From Pseudonocardia sp. CNS-004 (lineage in GTDB: Bacteria; Actinomycetota; Actinomycetes; Mycobacteriales; Pseudonocardiaceae): 33,121 nucleotides of DNA. The notes under the pieces are model-generated. The model worked only from the letters and a program-made list of their open reading frames with translations. It searched no databases and had not been told where the DNA came from. The stretch lies in contig MKJV01000136.1 in NCBI GenBank assembly GCA_001942185.1, forward strand, positions 1-33,121, given 5' to 3'. The translations under genes were made by a program, and so were the position numbers. Below are positions 1 through 7,027 of the stretch, piece after piece. How positions within the stretch are numbered: the stretch's first letter is position 1; each line of letters starts with the position of its first letter.

Positions 1-550
1 CGGTAGGCCCCCGGTCGCCCGAGCCTCCGCCCGCCTCGGCGGCGGCGATCCGCGACGCCGCGCGACGTGCCCCTGATGCTGGAGCCCGGCCGGGCCCTCG
101 TCGCCGAGGCCGGGGTGCTCCGCGCGACGGTGCTGCGCGTCTCCCGGCGGCCCGGCGTCGACGACCGGCGCTGGGCTCTACCTGGATGTCGGCCGCTACT
201 CGGGGCTCGCCGAGACGGAGAACGAGGCCATCGCCTACCGGCTGCGCGTCGACCGGCGCTGGGCTCTACCTGGATGTCGGCCGCTACTCGGGGCTCGCCG
301 AGACGGAGAACGAGGCCATCGCCTACCGGCTGCGCGTCCCCGGCCGACCGGCCCGGACGAGCCGGTGGTGCTGGCCGGTCCGACCTGCGACGGCGACGAC
401 GTCCTGTACCGGCGCACACCGTGCCCGCTGCCGCTGTCCCTCGCCGCGGGCGACACGGTCGACCTGCTCGCGGCAGGCGCCTACACCGCTTCCTACGCGT
501 CGGGCGGGTTCAACGGCGTCCCCCCGCTCCCGGTGCACGTCGTCCGATGA
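1..550 (+). pseudogene. C-terminal part of a type III PLP-dependent decarboxylase (ornithine/lysine decarboxylase family), broken
   Basis: Seen: the 5' end lies outside the window. Translation in three successive frames gives the C-terminal half of a fold-type III PLP decarboxylase. It has an EPGR motif (phosphate-binding loop, about base 84), a segment YLDVGRYSGLAETENEA, the catalytic-site motif PTCDGDD (Cys-Asp pair, about 382-402), and the C-terminal GAYTASYASGGFNG (PLP-contact Tyr) before a stop at 548-550. Known: this family decarboxylates ornithine, lysine or diaminopimelate. The TCDG and GAY context fits the ornithine/lysine type. The frame breaks near 176, at an exact 88-bp duplication (163-338) and near 346; adding one G near 346 restores VPGRTGPDEP. 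The stop overlaps the start of the aminopropyltransferase gene (ATGA), so the two form a polyamine operon. The breaks are probably assembly errors, because the protein is otherwise well preserved. Substrate cannot be decided from this fragment. Confidence 0.72.
163..338. repeat. Exact 88-bp tandem duplication inside the decarboxylase gene
   Basis: Bases 163-250 are repeated without a mismatch at 251-338. The unit is 88 bp, not a multiple of three, so it shifts the reading frame by one. Both copies encode the same segment, YLDVGRYSGLAETENEA. Removing one copy, together with the two small indels nearby, gives a normal-length protein segment, so the duplication is more likely an unmerged contig overlap or a very recent slippage event than a functional repeat. 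Confidence 0.9.
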
Positions 551-1401
551 CCGAGCGCGAGGTGGTGGAGGTGATCGGTGCCGGGCTCACCCGGCACTGG
601 CGGGTGGACGCCGTGCGCCACGAGACGCACACCCCGTTCCAGCACGTGCTCATCGCCGAGACGGCCCACGGCACCGCCCTCTTCTGCGACGACGAACGGC
701 AGAGCGCCGACTCCACGCAGCTCGTCTACCACGAGGCGCTGTTCCTGCCGCCCGCGCTACTGGCCGCGCGCCGCGAGCGCGTGCTGGTGGTCGGGTCGAG
801 CGAGGGCGTCGTCTCGCAGCTCGCGGTGGCTGCCGGGGCGAGCGTGGTCGACCACGTCGATATCGACCCGGACTGCGTGCGCGCCTGCGCCGAGCACCTG
901 CCCTACGGCTACACGCCCGGAGAGCTGGCCGCCGCCGAACGGCACGACGGCCCCGTGCGGGTGCACTACGGCGACGGGGCGGAGTTCGTCGCGCGGGCGG
1001 CCGACCGCTACGACGTCGTGGTGGTCGACCTGCCCGACGAGCGTCCCGACGACCCGGACGCGCAGCTCAACCGCCTCTACAGCGTGGAGTTCCTGCGCCG
1101 CTGCGCGCAGCTGCTCACCGACGGCGGCGTGGTCGTGTCCCAGGCCGGCAGCCCGGCGCAGTGGCGCAACGCCACGCTCCGCGCGGCGCTCGACCGGTTC
1201 CGCGAGGTGTTCGCCCAGGTCGTGCCGTACGTCAGCGACGAGCACGAGTGGGCGTTCCTCAGCGGCCGGCTCGTCGCGGGGCCGGACCCGGTGGCGGAGA
1301 TGGTGACCCGGCTGCCGCAACTCCCCGTCGCGCCGGCCACCCTCGACGCCGACGCCCTGCGCGCCCGATCGGTGCTGCCGTTCGGGATCCGCCGCAGCTG
1401 A
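547..1401 (+). CDS. speE: Spermidine synthase-like aminopropyltransferase
   Basis: 284 aa. Likely transfers an aminopropyl group from decarboxylated AdoMet to a diamine in the cytoplasm. Seen: an N-terminal beta domain ending in FCDDERQSADSTQLVYHEAL, which matches the family's substrate-loop/YHE motif. This is followed by a Rossmann methyltransferase-like domain with VLVVGSSEGVVSQLA (residues about 79-93), an acidic strand end HVDIDPDCV, and YDVVVVDLPDE. The usual family loop is G-G-G-D-G and the catalytic loop is D-S-(S/T)-D-P. Here they read GSSEG and DLPDE, so this is a divergent branch whose donor or acceptor may differ. The ATG at 547 overlaps the stop of the upstream decarboxylase (ATGA), implying translational coupling. 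speD lies 1.5 kb away on the other strand, which supports a polyamine role. Confidence 0.82.
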   Translation: MTEREVVEVIGAGLTRHWRVDAVRHETHTPFQHVLIAETAHGTALFCDDERQSADSTQLVYHEALFLPPALLAARRERVLVVGSSEGVVSQLAVAAGASVVDHVDIDPDCVRACAEHLPYGYTPGELAAAERHDGPVRVHYGDGAEFVARAADRYDVVVVDLPDERPDDPDAQLNRLYSVEFLRRCAQLLTDGGVVVSQAGSPAQWRNATLRAALDRFREVFAQVVPYVSDEHEWAFLSGRLVAGPDPVAEMVTRLPQLPVAPATLDADALRARSVLPFGIRRS

Positions 1402-1406
1402 TGCGG

Positions 1407-1429
1407 CCGCCGGCTCCCGCGCTCGGCGG
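1407..1429. terminator. Weak hairpin between convergent speE and monooxygenase genes
   Basis: CCGCCG (1407-1412) pairs with CGGCGG (1424-1429) across an 11-nt loop and can be extended by a GC pair with a bulge. It lies 6 bp after the speE stop and 19 bp before the end of the opposing gene. There is no T-run, which is usual in high-GC actinobacteria. Assigned from position and stem only. Confidence 0.35.
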
Positions 1430-1447
1430 GTGCTCGAAGGATGCCGC

Positions 1448-2650
1448 TCACTCGATGCAGGAGTAGTCCTTGGCGCGCATCGAGTCGTACAGCCGCAGGC
1501 CCTTGTTGTTGGCCTTGGCAATCACCCGGCTCATCGGGGTGGGCAGGGCGGACAGCAGGCGCGCGCCGGCCACCAGCGTCCGGACGCCAGTGCGGAGGTC
1601 GGGATCAGCGTCCTGGCAACACCGCGGGCGAACGCGCGGCTGCGCTGGACGAGCACTCTCATCTCCTCTTCGTAGGCGGGATAGGCACGCCGGTGGTCGC
1701 CGCCGGCCGCGGCCAGCTCGCCTGCGAGGACGTAGGCGCCCAGGACCGCGAGGCTGGTGCTGCCCCCAACGGCAGGTCCGGGGCAGTAGCCGGCATCGCC
1801 GACGAGCGCCACGCGGCCCCGTGACCAGGAGTCGAGCTGGAGCTGGGTGATGGCGTCGAAGTAGAACGCCGTGGTGCGCTCCAGCTCGTCGAGCCACCGG
1901 TCCACCTCCGGGTGCATCCCGGCGAAGGTTTCGCGCAACAGCTCCTTCTGCCGCGGCACGTCGCGATGGTGGTAGTCGAGTTCGCGGCCGGGGCGGAACA
2001 GGAACCCCGCTCGGGCGTCGGGCAGATGCCGCGCGCCCTGGATCGCGGCCTCGCGTCCGATCCCCATGTGCATGCGCATCTCCCCGTCGTGCCCGAGCTC
2101 CTTCGGAACCGACGCAACGGCGATGTAGGCGCCGGCGAGGTGGACGTGGCGGGCCTCGCCGCCGAAGACGAGCTCGCGGACGCGGAGTGCAGACCGTCGG
2201 CGCCGATCACGAGGTCGAAGCGGCGCGGCGCGGCCCGCTCGAATTTCACTTCGCCGGAAGGTGAGATCGCAGTGATCCAGTCGCCGAACACGTACTCCAC
2301 GTCGTCCCGGGCCGCGTCGTGATAGATCTCGCTGAGATCGTCACGCATGATCTCGACGTGGCGGTCCGAGGCCGCGCCGAACACCTTGGTGAGGTCGATC
2401 CCGACCGGCCTCGTGGCGCCTTCCCGGATCACGATCAGCCGGTTCGTGCCAGTGGCGAGCTCCTCGATGCGGCCGAGCACCCCCATCCGCTCGGAGATCT
2501 CCATCGCGGGGCGGAACAGGTCGACCGGATGACCCCCGGTCTTGCGGAGCGCAGGGCGCGCTCGACCACCGTCACCGTGTGCCCGAAGCGACTGAGCCAG
2601 TAGGCGAGGACCGGTCCGGCGATGCTCGCCCCTGACACCAGGATGCGCAC
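1448..2650 (-). CDS. FAD-dependent monooxygenase (aromatic hydroxylase type), frameshifted
   Basis: About 401 aa once frames are joined. Likely a cytoplasmic NAD(P)H- and FAD-dependent hydroxylase of the PHBH/salicylate hydroxylase family. Seen: an N-terminal Rossmann fold RILVSGASIAGPVLAYWL (GXGXXG-like, dinucleotide binding), then FDLVIGADGLHS (the family's DG motif), then GRVALVGDAGYCPGPAVG (the GD motif binding the FAD ribityl chain) and a C-terminal helix ending RAKDYSCIE. The frame breaks near 2555 (one C missing restores ERAPALRKTGGHPVDLF), near 2184 (one C missing restores LHSRVRELVFGG) and near 1590. All conserved motifs survive, so sequence error is more likely than decay. The start is a GTG at 2650, chosen because the fold begins there. 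The substrate is unknown. The gene is third in line behind speD and a small membrane protein on this strand, but the 46-170 bp gaps make co-transcription uncertain. Confidence 0.75.
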
Positions 2651-2696
2651 GGACCGGACCGTACCCCTCTCCTCTGCTCGCCCGGCCGAGCCACGG

Positions 2697-2822
2697 TCAG
2701 CCGAAGGCTCCGGCACCGTAGAGGCCGACCGTTGTGCCGGCCACGGCCAACCACAACAGGACGAAGAACACCGCTGGAGAGACCGGTGCCGTCCGTCCGT
2801 GTCGGACCCGCCCGCGTGTCAT
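2697..2822 (-). CDS. 41-aa single-pass membrane protein, hypothetical
   Basis: An ATG at 2822 opens a 41-codon frame ending at TGA 2697. The N-terminus is short and basic (MTRGRVRHGRTAP). One hydrophobic helix follows (AVFFVLLWLAVAGTTVGLYG, residues about 17-36), then a small tail AGAFG. The charge pattern predicts the N-terminus inside the cell. I do not recognise a family. The lack of a strong ribosome-binding site (only GGTGG near the start) keeps confidence moderate. It sits 69 bp downstream of speD on the same strand, so it may be carried on the speD transcript. No function can be assigned. Confidence 0.5.
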   Translation of the reverse strand: MTRGRVRHGRTAPVSPAVFFVLLWLAVAGTTVGLYGAGAFG

Positions 2823-2855
2823 GCCACCAGCCTGGTCGCACAACACCGCGGGTCC

Positions 2856-2869
2856 CGTCAACGTTGACG
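2856..2869. promoter_or_regulatory. Perfect 14-bp palindrome CGTCAACGTTGACG
   Basis: A perfect 14-bp inverted repeat lies in the 69-bp gap between the end of speD and the start of the 41-aa membrane protein. Its GTCAAC/GTTGAC half-sites resemble dimeric regulator operators. A role as operator for the downstream small gene is inference from position only. Confidence 0.4.
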
Positions 2870-2891
2870 ACTCCTTAACGCGTGCGAGATG

Positions 2892-3269
2892 TCAGTGCTC
2901 GGGTCCGCCGCTACCGCGGTCGACGCGGGTCACCTCCACCCGGCAGTCGCCGAGCTTCGCCGCGAACTTCTCCACCACGGGAAGGGGCGACACCGGCCCG
3001 CAGGTGAAGGCGTCGATCAGCATCGTCCGCCGCTCCGGCCACGTGTGCAGCGAGGCGTGCGACTCGGCCAGCACCACCATGACGCTCGTGCCGTGCGGGG
3101 TGAACTCCTCCACCAGCGTGCGCCGGACCGTCGTACCCGCCTCGCGCAGGGCGTCGTGGAACGCGTCGACGAGGAAGGCGGGGTCGAAGCACGCGGGGTC
3201 GGCCACGTCGGTGACGTCGGCGAGGACGTGCACGCCGAGCCGCGGGGCGGCGGTCGCCTGTGGGGTCAC
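2892..3269 (-). CDS. speD: S-adenosylmethionine decarboxylase proenzyme (prokaryotic class 1B)
   Basis: 125 aa. Makes decarboxylated AdoMet, the aminopropyl donor for spermidine synthase, using a pyruvoyl group formed by self-cleavage. Seen: the processing motif LAESHASLHTWPE, with predicted cleavage between Glu69 and Ser70 (the new pyruvoyl), His75 and Cys90. The Ser-His-Cys spacing of 5 and 15 residues equals that of the Thermotoga enzyme (S63, H68, C83). The length is normal for the class 1B form. The start is a GTG at 3269, preceded by AGGGA at about 10 nt. It is divergent from ridA with a 93-bp gap. Together with the decarboxylase and aminopropyltransferase at 1-1401 this completes a putrescine/cadaverine to spermidine-type route, though speD is transcribed in the opposite direction. 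Confidence 0.93.
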   Translation of the reverse strand: MTPQATAAPRLGVHVLADVTDVADPACFDPAFLVDAFHDALREAGTTVRRTLVEEFTPHGTSVMVVLAESHASLHTWPERRTMLIDAFTCGPVSPLPVVEKFAAKLGDCRVEVTRVDRGSGGPEH

Positions 3270-3362
3270 GTGGACAGTGTCCCTGCCGGGCGGCGACGAC
3301 CGTCGCGCGGATCCTGGAGTACCGCGTTGCCTCCGGACCGGCCGTGCTGTGATGGTGGCCGG

Positions 3363-3779
3363 ATGGCTGACGGCTTCAACCCGCAGGGGATGTGGCAACC
3401 GAACGGGCGCGCCTTCTCGCAGGGCGTGATCCAGGGTCCGGGCGAGGTCGTGCACGTCACGGGCCAGGTGGCCTGGGACGCGCACGACCGGGTCGTCGGG
3501 ATCGGCGACGCCGAGGCGCAGATGGAGCAGTCGATCCGCAACGTCCGGGCGGTGCTCGCCGAGGTCGGCGGCGTGCTCGACGACATCGTGTCGATGACCG
3601 TCTACTTCGTCGACCGCGCCGACCTGCCCGCCATCCAGCGGGTCCGCTCCCGGTACTTCACGGTGGGCACCGCCCCGGCGAGCATCCTGATCCAGGTCGC
3701 GGGGCTCGTCGCGCCGGACCTACGCGTGGAGCTGGTGCCGGTCGCGGTGGTCCCGCATGACCGGTTCCACCGCCCGTGA
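3363..3779 (+). CDS. RidA/YjgF/YER057c/UK114 family enamine/imine deaminase
   Basis: 138 aa. RidA-family proteins are cytoplasmic trimers that hydrolyse reactive enamine/imine intermediates released by PLP enzymes. Seen: QGVIQGPGEVVHVTGQVA near the N-terminus, a central NVRAVLAEVGGVLDDIVSMTVYF (family signature, about residues 60-82), and the C-terminal APASILIQVAGLVAPDLRVE. In classical RidA the active-site Arg lies in a C-terminal R-x-A-V motif. Here the matching stretch reads TAPASILIQV with no Arg, so this is probably a divergent Rid subfamily member without proven deaminase activity. The ATG at 3363 is divergent from speD. It converges on the SnoaL-like gene with only 5 bp between stops and no visible terminator. 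Confidence 0.85.
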   Translation: MADGFNPQGMWQPNGRAFSQGVIQGPGEVVHVTGQVAWDAHDRVVGIGDAEAQMEQSIRNVRAVLAEVGGVLDDIVSMTVYFVDRADLPAIQRVRSRYFTVGTAPASILIQVAGLVAPDLRVELVPVAVVPHDRFHRP

Positions 3780-3784
3780 CCTGA

Positions 3785-4240
3785 TCAGACACGACCCTCG
3801 GCTGCCGGCGGAGCCGAGCCCGCCAGCGGCGTGGTGTCCTCGTACCGGACCTCGTACACGCGCTCGGTGAACCTCCAACCTTCGGCGGTGCGCCGGTAGC
3901 GGTCGTGGTAGACGGCGAAGTTCAGCCCCTGGCGGCCGTCGACGGCACGGCCGATCTCCTGGATGTAGGCGCGGCCGGTCGCGGTGTCGCCGTCGAGCTG
4001 GATCGTGCCCGGGTGGGTCGTCTGCACGAAGAACTCGTGGAGGGCCTGCAGCCGCTCGCCGCCTGCACGGATCTCCTCGCGCCCCACCTGCTCGACGGGG
4101 ACGTTGGGCATCCGCAGCACGCCGTCCTCCGTGAACAGCGATGCGAGGCGGGCGCGGTCGCGCATCATGGCCGCGTCGGTGAACTCGCCGCGCAGCGCCT
4201 CGATCTCGACGCGGTCCGCGATGGTCTGGTAGTCGGTCAT
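3785..4240 (-). CDS. SnoaL-like / NTF2-fold protein
   Basis: 151 aa, a single cone-shaped alpha+beta barrel of the SnoaL_4/NTF2 superfamily. Seen: an N-terminal helix pair (DRVEIEALRGEFTDAAMMRD), the typical LFTEDGVLRMP strand, a glycine-rich turn, and the C-terminal strand pair FAVYHDRYRRTAEGWRFTER. Known: members are ketosteroid isomerase-like enzymes or ligand-binding domains, and function cannot be read from the fold. It is divergent from the ECF41 sigma gene (103-bp gap). That sigma factor itself ends in a SnoaL-like domain, and this neighbour may be part of its regulon. The start is the ATG at 4240. The ribosome-binding site is weak, and no upstream in-frame start gives recognisable extra sequence. 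Confidence 0.75.
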   Translation of the reverse strand: MTDYQTIADRVEIEALRGEFTDAAMMRDRARLASLFTEDGVLRMPNVPVEQVGREEIRAGGERLQALHEFFVQTTHPGTIQLDGDTATGRAYIQEIGRAVDGRQGLNFAVYHDRYRRTAEGWRFTERVYEVRYEDTTPLAGSAPPAAEGRV

Positions 4241-4282
4241 GTGCGGTACGACGATCCGGGCGTCCCGATCGTGAGGTGCCGG

Positions 4283-4309
4283 CGTCACGAAACGCCGTCC
4301 CGTCTCGTC
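4283..4309 (+). promoter_or_regulatory. Candidate ECF41-type promoter upstream of the sigma gene
   Basis: CGTCACG (4283-4289) and CGTC (4306-4309) are separated by 16 bp and lie 35 bp upstream of the sigma gene start. Known from memory: ECF41 factors recognise TGTCACA at -35 and CGTC at -10 with a similar spacing. Five of seven -35 bases and all four -10 bases match. This suggests autoregulation; it is a motif match only. Confidence 0.42.
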
Positions 4310-4343
4310 GGAGGGGTGAGGCAGCAGAAGGGGGCTCACCATC

Positions 4344-5213
4344 GTGACGGATCCGGAGGACGGCGTGCTCATGAGCGAGCGCCGGCAGCTGATCAACCTG
4401 GGGTATCGGATGCTGGGTTCGCTGTCGGAGGCCGAGGACGTGGTGCAGGAGACCTACGCGCGCTGGTACGCGATGTCCGGGCCGGAGCGGGCCACGATCG
4501 AGGTCCCCGGTGCCTGGTTGACGCGCGTGGCGGGCCGGATCTGCCTCGACGTGCTGCGGTCGGCGCGGGCGCGGCGGGAGCGCTACGTGGGGGAGTGGGT
4601 CCCGGAGCCGCTGCCCGACGACGCGGACGACCCCGCCGACCGGGTCACGCTCGACGAGTCGGTGAGCATGGCGTTCCTCGTGGTGCTGGAGTCGATGACG
4701 CCCGCCGAGCGCGTGGCGTTCGTCCTGCACGACGTGTTCCGGTACCCGTTCGCGGAGGTGGCTGCGGTGGTGGGCCGCTCGCCCGCGGCGTGCCGCCAGC
4801 TGGCCTCGTCGGCGCGTCGGCGGATCAGCGCGTCCCCGGCCCCGGTGGCGCCGTCCGCCCAGCAGGCGGGCGTCGTCCGGAGTTTCAAGCAGGCGTGGGA
4901 GGCCAGGGACGTCCGTGCCCTCGTCGACCTGCTCGACCCCGAAGCCGTCGCGGTGGCCGACAGTGGCGGCCTCGCCAGCGCCTCGCTCCACCCGGCCCGG
5001 GGCGGCGAGCTCATCGCGCACGGCGCCATCGAGATCGCCGACCGGACGCCCGGCATGACGCTCCTGGAGCGCACTGTCAACGGCCAGCCGGGCCTGGTCG
5101 CGCAGCAGGACGGCATCACCGTCACGGTGTTCGCCTTCGCCGTCGCCGACGGGCGGGTCACGCGGATCTGGGCGATCCGCAACCCCGAGAAGCTGCGTCC
5201 GTGGATGGCGTGA
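4344..5213 (+). CDS. ECF RNA polymerase sigma factor, SigJ/ECF41 type with C-terminal SnoaL-like domain
   Basis: 289 aa. Seen: region 2 (INLGYRMLGSLSEAEDVVQETYARWY, about 18-43), region 4 helix-turn-helix (MTPAERVAFVLHDVFRYPFAEVAAVVGRS then PAACRQLASSARRRI, about 113-157), and a C-terminal NTF2/SnoaL-like domain (about 170-289) ending NPEKLRPWMA. This last segment corresponds to the NPDKL motif of ECF41 factors. Known: ECF41 factors have no classic anti-sigma factor and are controlled by this fused domain. The usual partners are carboxymuconolactone decarboxylases, oxidoreductases or epimerases. Here an SDR follows after a broken HAD gene and a SnoaL protein is divergent. The GTG at 4344 has a strong AAGGGGG ribosome-binding site. 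The usual DGGGK linker motif appears as DSGGL, a notable change. Confidence 0.88.
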   Translation: MTDPEDGVLMSERRQLINLGYRMLGSLSEAEDVVQETYARWYAMSGPERATIEVPGAWLTRVAGRICLDVLRSARARRERYVGEWVPEPLPDDADDPADRVTLDESVSMAFLVVLESMTPAERVAFVLHDVFRYPFAEVAAVVGRSPAACRQLASSARRRISASPAPVAPSAQQAGVVRSFKQAWEARDVRALVDLLDPEAVAVADSGGLASASLHPARGGELIAHGAIEIADRTPGMTLLERTVNGQPGLVAQQDGITVTVFAFAVADGRVTRIWAIRNPEKLRPWMA

Positions 5214-5236
5214 CCCGTCAGGTGCCGGTGCGCGCC

Positions 5237-5749
5237 ATGGCGGGGCGGGAGCGGCGGGTGTTGGTGATCGCCACCGTGGCGACGTCGTTCGTGACCGAGC
5301 TGGTCGCCGCGTACGCCGCCGCCCCGCCGAAGCCGCTGCCCGGGGTGCCCGAGGCGCTCGCCGCGCGGCGGGCCGCCGGCGTGCACGTCGCCCTGACCAC
5401 GGGATTCGACCGCCAGGTGACGGAACCGCTGCTCGCCGCCGTCGGCTGGGACGTGCCCGGCACGCTCGACGCCCGTCGTCTGCGTCGACGAGGTGACCGC
5501 AGGCCGCCCGGCACCGGACATGATCCGCGCGGCGATGGCCCGGCTCGCCGTGACCGACCCGGCCCGCTCGTCGCGGGGGACACGGTGCTCGACGTCCGGG
5601 CCGGCCGGGCCGCGGGCGCCGGGCTGGTGATCGGGGTGCTGACCGGGGCGCAGGGACCCGAGGAGCTGGGTGCCGAGGCGCCCACCCGGGTGCTGGACGG
5701 GGTGGCGGAGCTGCCCGTGTTCCTCGGCCTCACCCGTTCGCTCGCCTGA
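5237..5749 (+). pseudogene. Truncated HAD-superfamily phosphonatase-like hydrolase
   Basis: Seen: the cap-to-C-terminal part of a phosphonatase-like HAD hydrolase. It runs PLPGVPEALAARRAAGVHVALTTGFDRQVTEPLLAAVGW (motif II region, Thr of TTGF), then in a shifted frame VVCVDEVTAGRPAPDMI (motif III region), then back in the first frame VAGDTVLDVRAGRAAGAGLVIGVLTG (motif IV, GDT...D). The frame breaks near 5473 and 5568; one added G near 5568 restores ARLVAGDT. Unlike other frame breaks here, the first ~100 residues are absent altogether. That includes the D-x-D-x-T nucleophile motif; only about 50 bases of unrelated coding precede the conserved part. So this is likely a real 5' deletion, not just base-call error. 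It starts 23 bp after the sigma factor stop. Confidence 0.7.
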
Positions 5750-5891
5750 TCTTCGTGGTCCCGACCTCCGGGGCGAGGGGCGGGGCGGCGTTCGGCCGAG
5801 CACGGCGTTTCCCTCCAACGAGCCGTCGACCGATGGATTCCGGCGCATCCCCGGATCTCCATCTACAACGACGCAACCGGAGGAGCGAGAC

Positions 5892-6650
5892 ATGCTGGGT
5901 TCTACTCGGATCGAAGGATCGGTGGCGCTGGTGACCGGTGCCAACAGGGGCATCGGCCGCGCGATCACCGAGGCGCTGCTGGAGCGCGGTGCGGCGAAGG
6001 TCTACGCCACGGCGCGCGACCCGAAGACGCTCGTGGCGTTGCAGGAGCGCCACGGCTCCCGCGTGGCCGTGTTGCGGCTGGACGTCACCGACGCCGACCA
6101 GGTCGCCGAGGCCGCACGCGCGGCCACGGACGTGGATCTGCTGTTCAACAACGCGGGCGCGTTCGAGCCGACGGAGCTGTCCGACGAGGGGATCGTCGAC
6201 GTGGCTCGGCGGGAGATGGAAGTCAACTACTTCGGGACCTTGCGGATGCTCCGGGGCTTCGGGGACACGCTGGTGCGCCGCGGCGGCGCCATCGTCAACG
6301 TCGGTTCGGCAGCCGGCCTGAGCAACGTGCCGCTGCAACCCACGTACAGCGCGTCGAAGGCCGCGCTGCACTCGCTGACCCAGGCCTCGCGCGCGCTGTT
6401 GGCGGGTCGGGGCGTCACCGTGCACGGCGTCTACCCGGGACCCGTCGACACCGACATGACCAAGGACCTCCCGCCCCAGTTCGAGAAGACCGCGCCCGAC
6501 GCGGTCGCGAACGCGGTCCTCGACGGCGTCGAGGCGGGTGACGAGGACATCTTCCCGGACCCGTTCGCCGTGGCCTTCGGTGAGCAGTTCCACGCCTCGC
6601 CCAAGACCGCGGAGCGGCAGCTGGCGGCGATCGTCGCGATCCCTGCGTAG
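5892..6650 (+). CDS. Short-chain dehydrogenase/reductase (classical SDR)
   Basis: 252 aa cytoplasmic NAD(P)-dependent oxidoreductase. Seen: the TGANRGIGRA cofactor motif (TGxxxGxG, about residues 15-24), LRLDVTD (adenine-binding Asp), NNAG (about 88-91), a catalytic Ser in VNVGSAAG, and YSASKAAL (YxxxK) followed by PGPVDTDM. An Arg after the second strand (ATARD) favours NADP(H). The ATG at 5892 has a GGAGGAG ribosome-binding site. It lies downstream of the ECF41 sigma gene and the broken HAD gene, separated by 142 bp. Oxidoreductases are known ECF41 targets, but I see no ECF41 promoter motif directly upstream. The substrate is unknown. Confidence 0.88.
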   Translation: MLGSTRIEGSVALVTGANRGIGRAITEALLERGAAKVYATARDPKTLVALQERHGSRVAVLRLDVTDADQVAEAARAATDVDLLFNNAGAFEPTELSDEGIVDVARREMEVNYFGTLRMLRGFGDTLVRRGGAIVNVGSAAGLSNVPLQPTYSASKAALHSLTQASRALLAGRGVTVHGVYPGPVDTDMTKDLPPQFEKTAPDAVANAVLDGVEAGDEDIFPDPFAVAFGEQFHASPKTAERQLAAIVAIPA

Positions 6651-6658
6651 GGCCGTTC

Positions 6659-7027
6659 GTGAACCGGCTCGTGCACCTGGAGCTGCACACCCGCGATCTC
6701 GGCGGCGCGAGCGCGTTCTACGACGAGCTGCTGCGGTGGCGCACGGAGCGGATCGACGTTCCCCGCGGTTCGTACCACGCGCTCGCGCTCGGCGGTCCGC
6801 TCGACGGCGGGATCGTCGAGTGCGGGACGGCGCACCCGACGTGGCTACCGTACGTGGAGGTCGAGGAGATCGAGGCGATCACCGAGCGGGCCCGCCGGCT
6901 CGGCGCGTCGGTGCTGCGCCGGCCACGGGAGGGGCCGGCGGGATGGAGCAGCGTGCTGCGGTCGAGCGTGGGTGGCGAGATCGCGCTCTGGCAGCCGAAG
7001 CAGCCTCTCGTGAGGGGAATGGGATGA
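6659..7027 (+). CDS. VOC (glyoxalase/bleomycin resistance/dioxygenase) family protein
   Basis: 122 aa. One VOC module with two beta-alpha-beta-beta-beta units: MNRLVHLELHTRDLGGASAFYDELLRW at the N-terminus, and ERARRLGASVLRRPREGPAGWSSVLRSSVGGEIALWQPK at the C-terminus. His7 and Glu9 and the C-terminal Glu are plausible metal or ligand residues, but metal dependence cannot be judged. The GTG start at 6659 is 8 bp after the SDR stop, and its own stop overlaps the next ATG (ATGA). SDR, VOC and the sigma gene therefore look like one operon. The VOC protein may sense or detoxify a small electrophile linked to that sigma factor; this is inference from coupling. Confidence 0.82.
   Translation: MNRLVHLELHTRDLGGASAFYDELLRWRTERIDVPRGSYHALALGGPLDGGIVECGTAHPTWLPYVEVEEIEAITERARRLGASVLRRPREGPAGWSSVLRSSVGGEIALWQPKQPLVRGMG

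Noticed and set aside
3720..5021. Long minus-strand open frame opposite the sigma factor and SnoaL gene
   Set aside because: Arg/Gly/Pro/His-rich composition without motifs; an antisense shadow typical of ~73% GC DNA.
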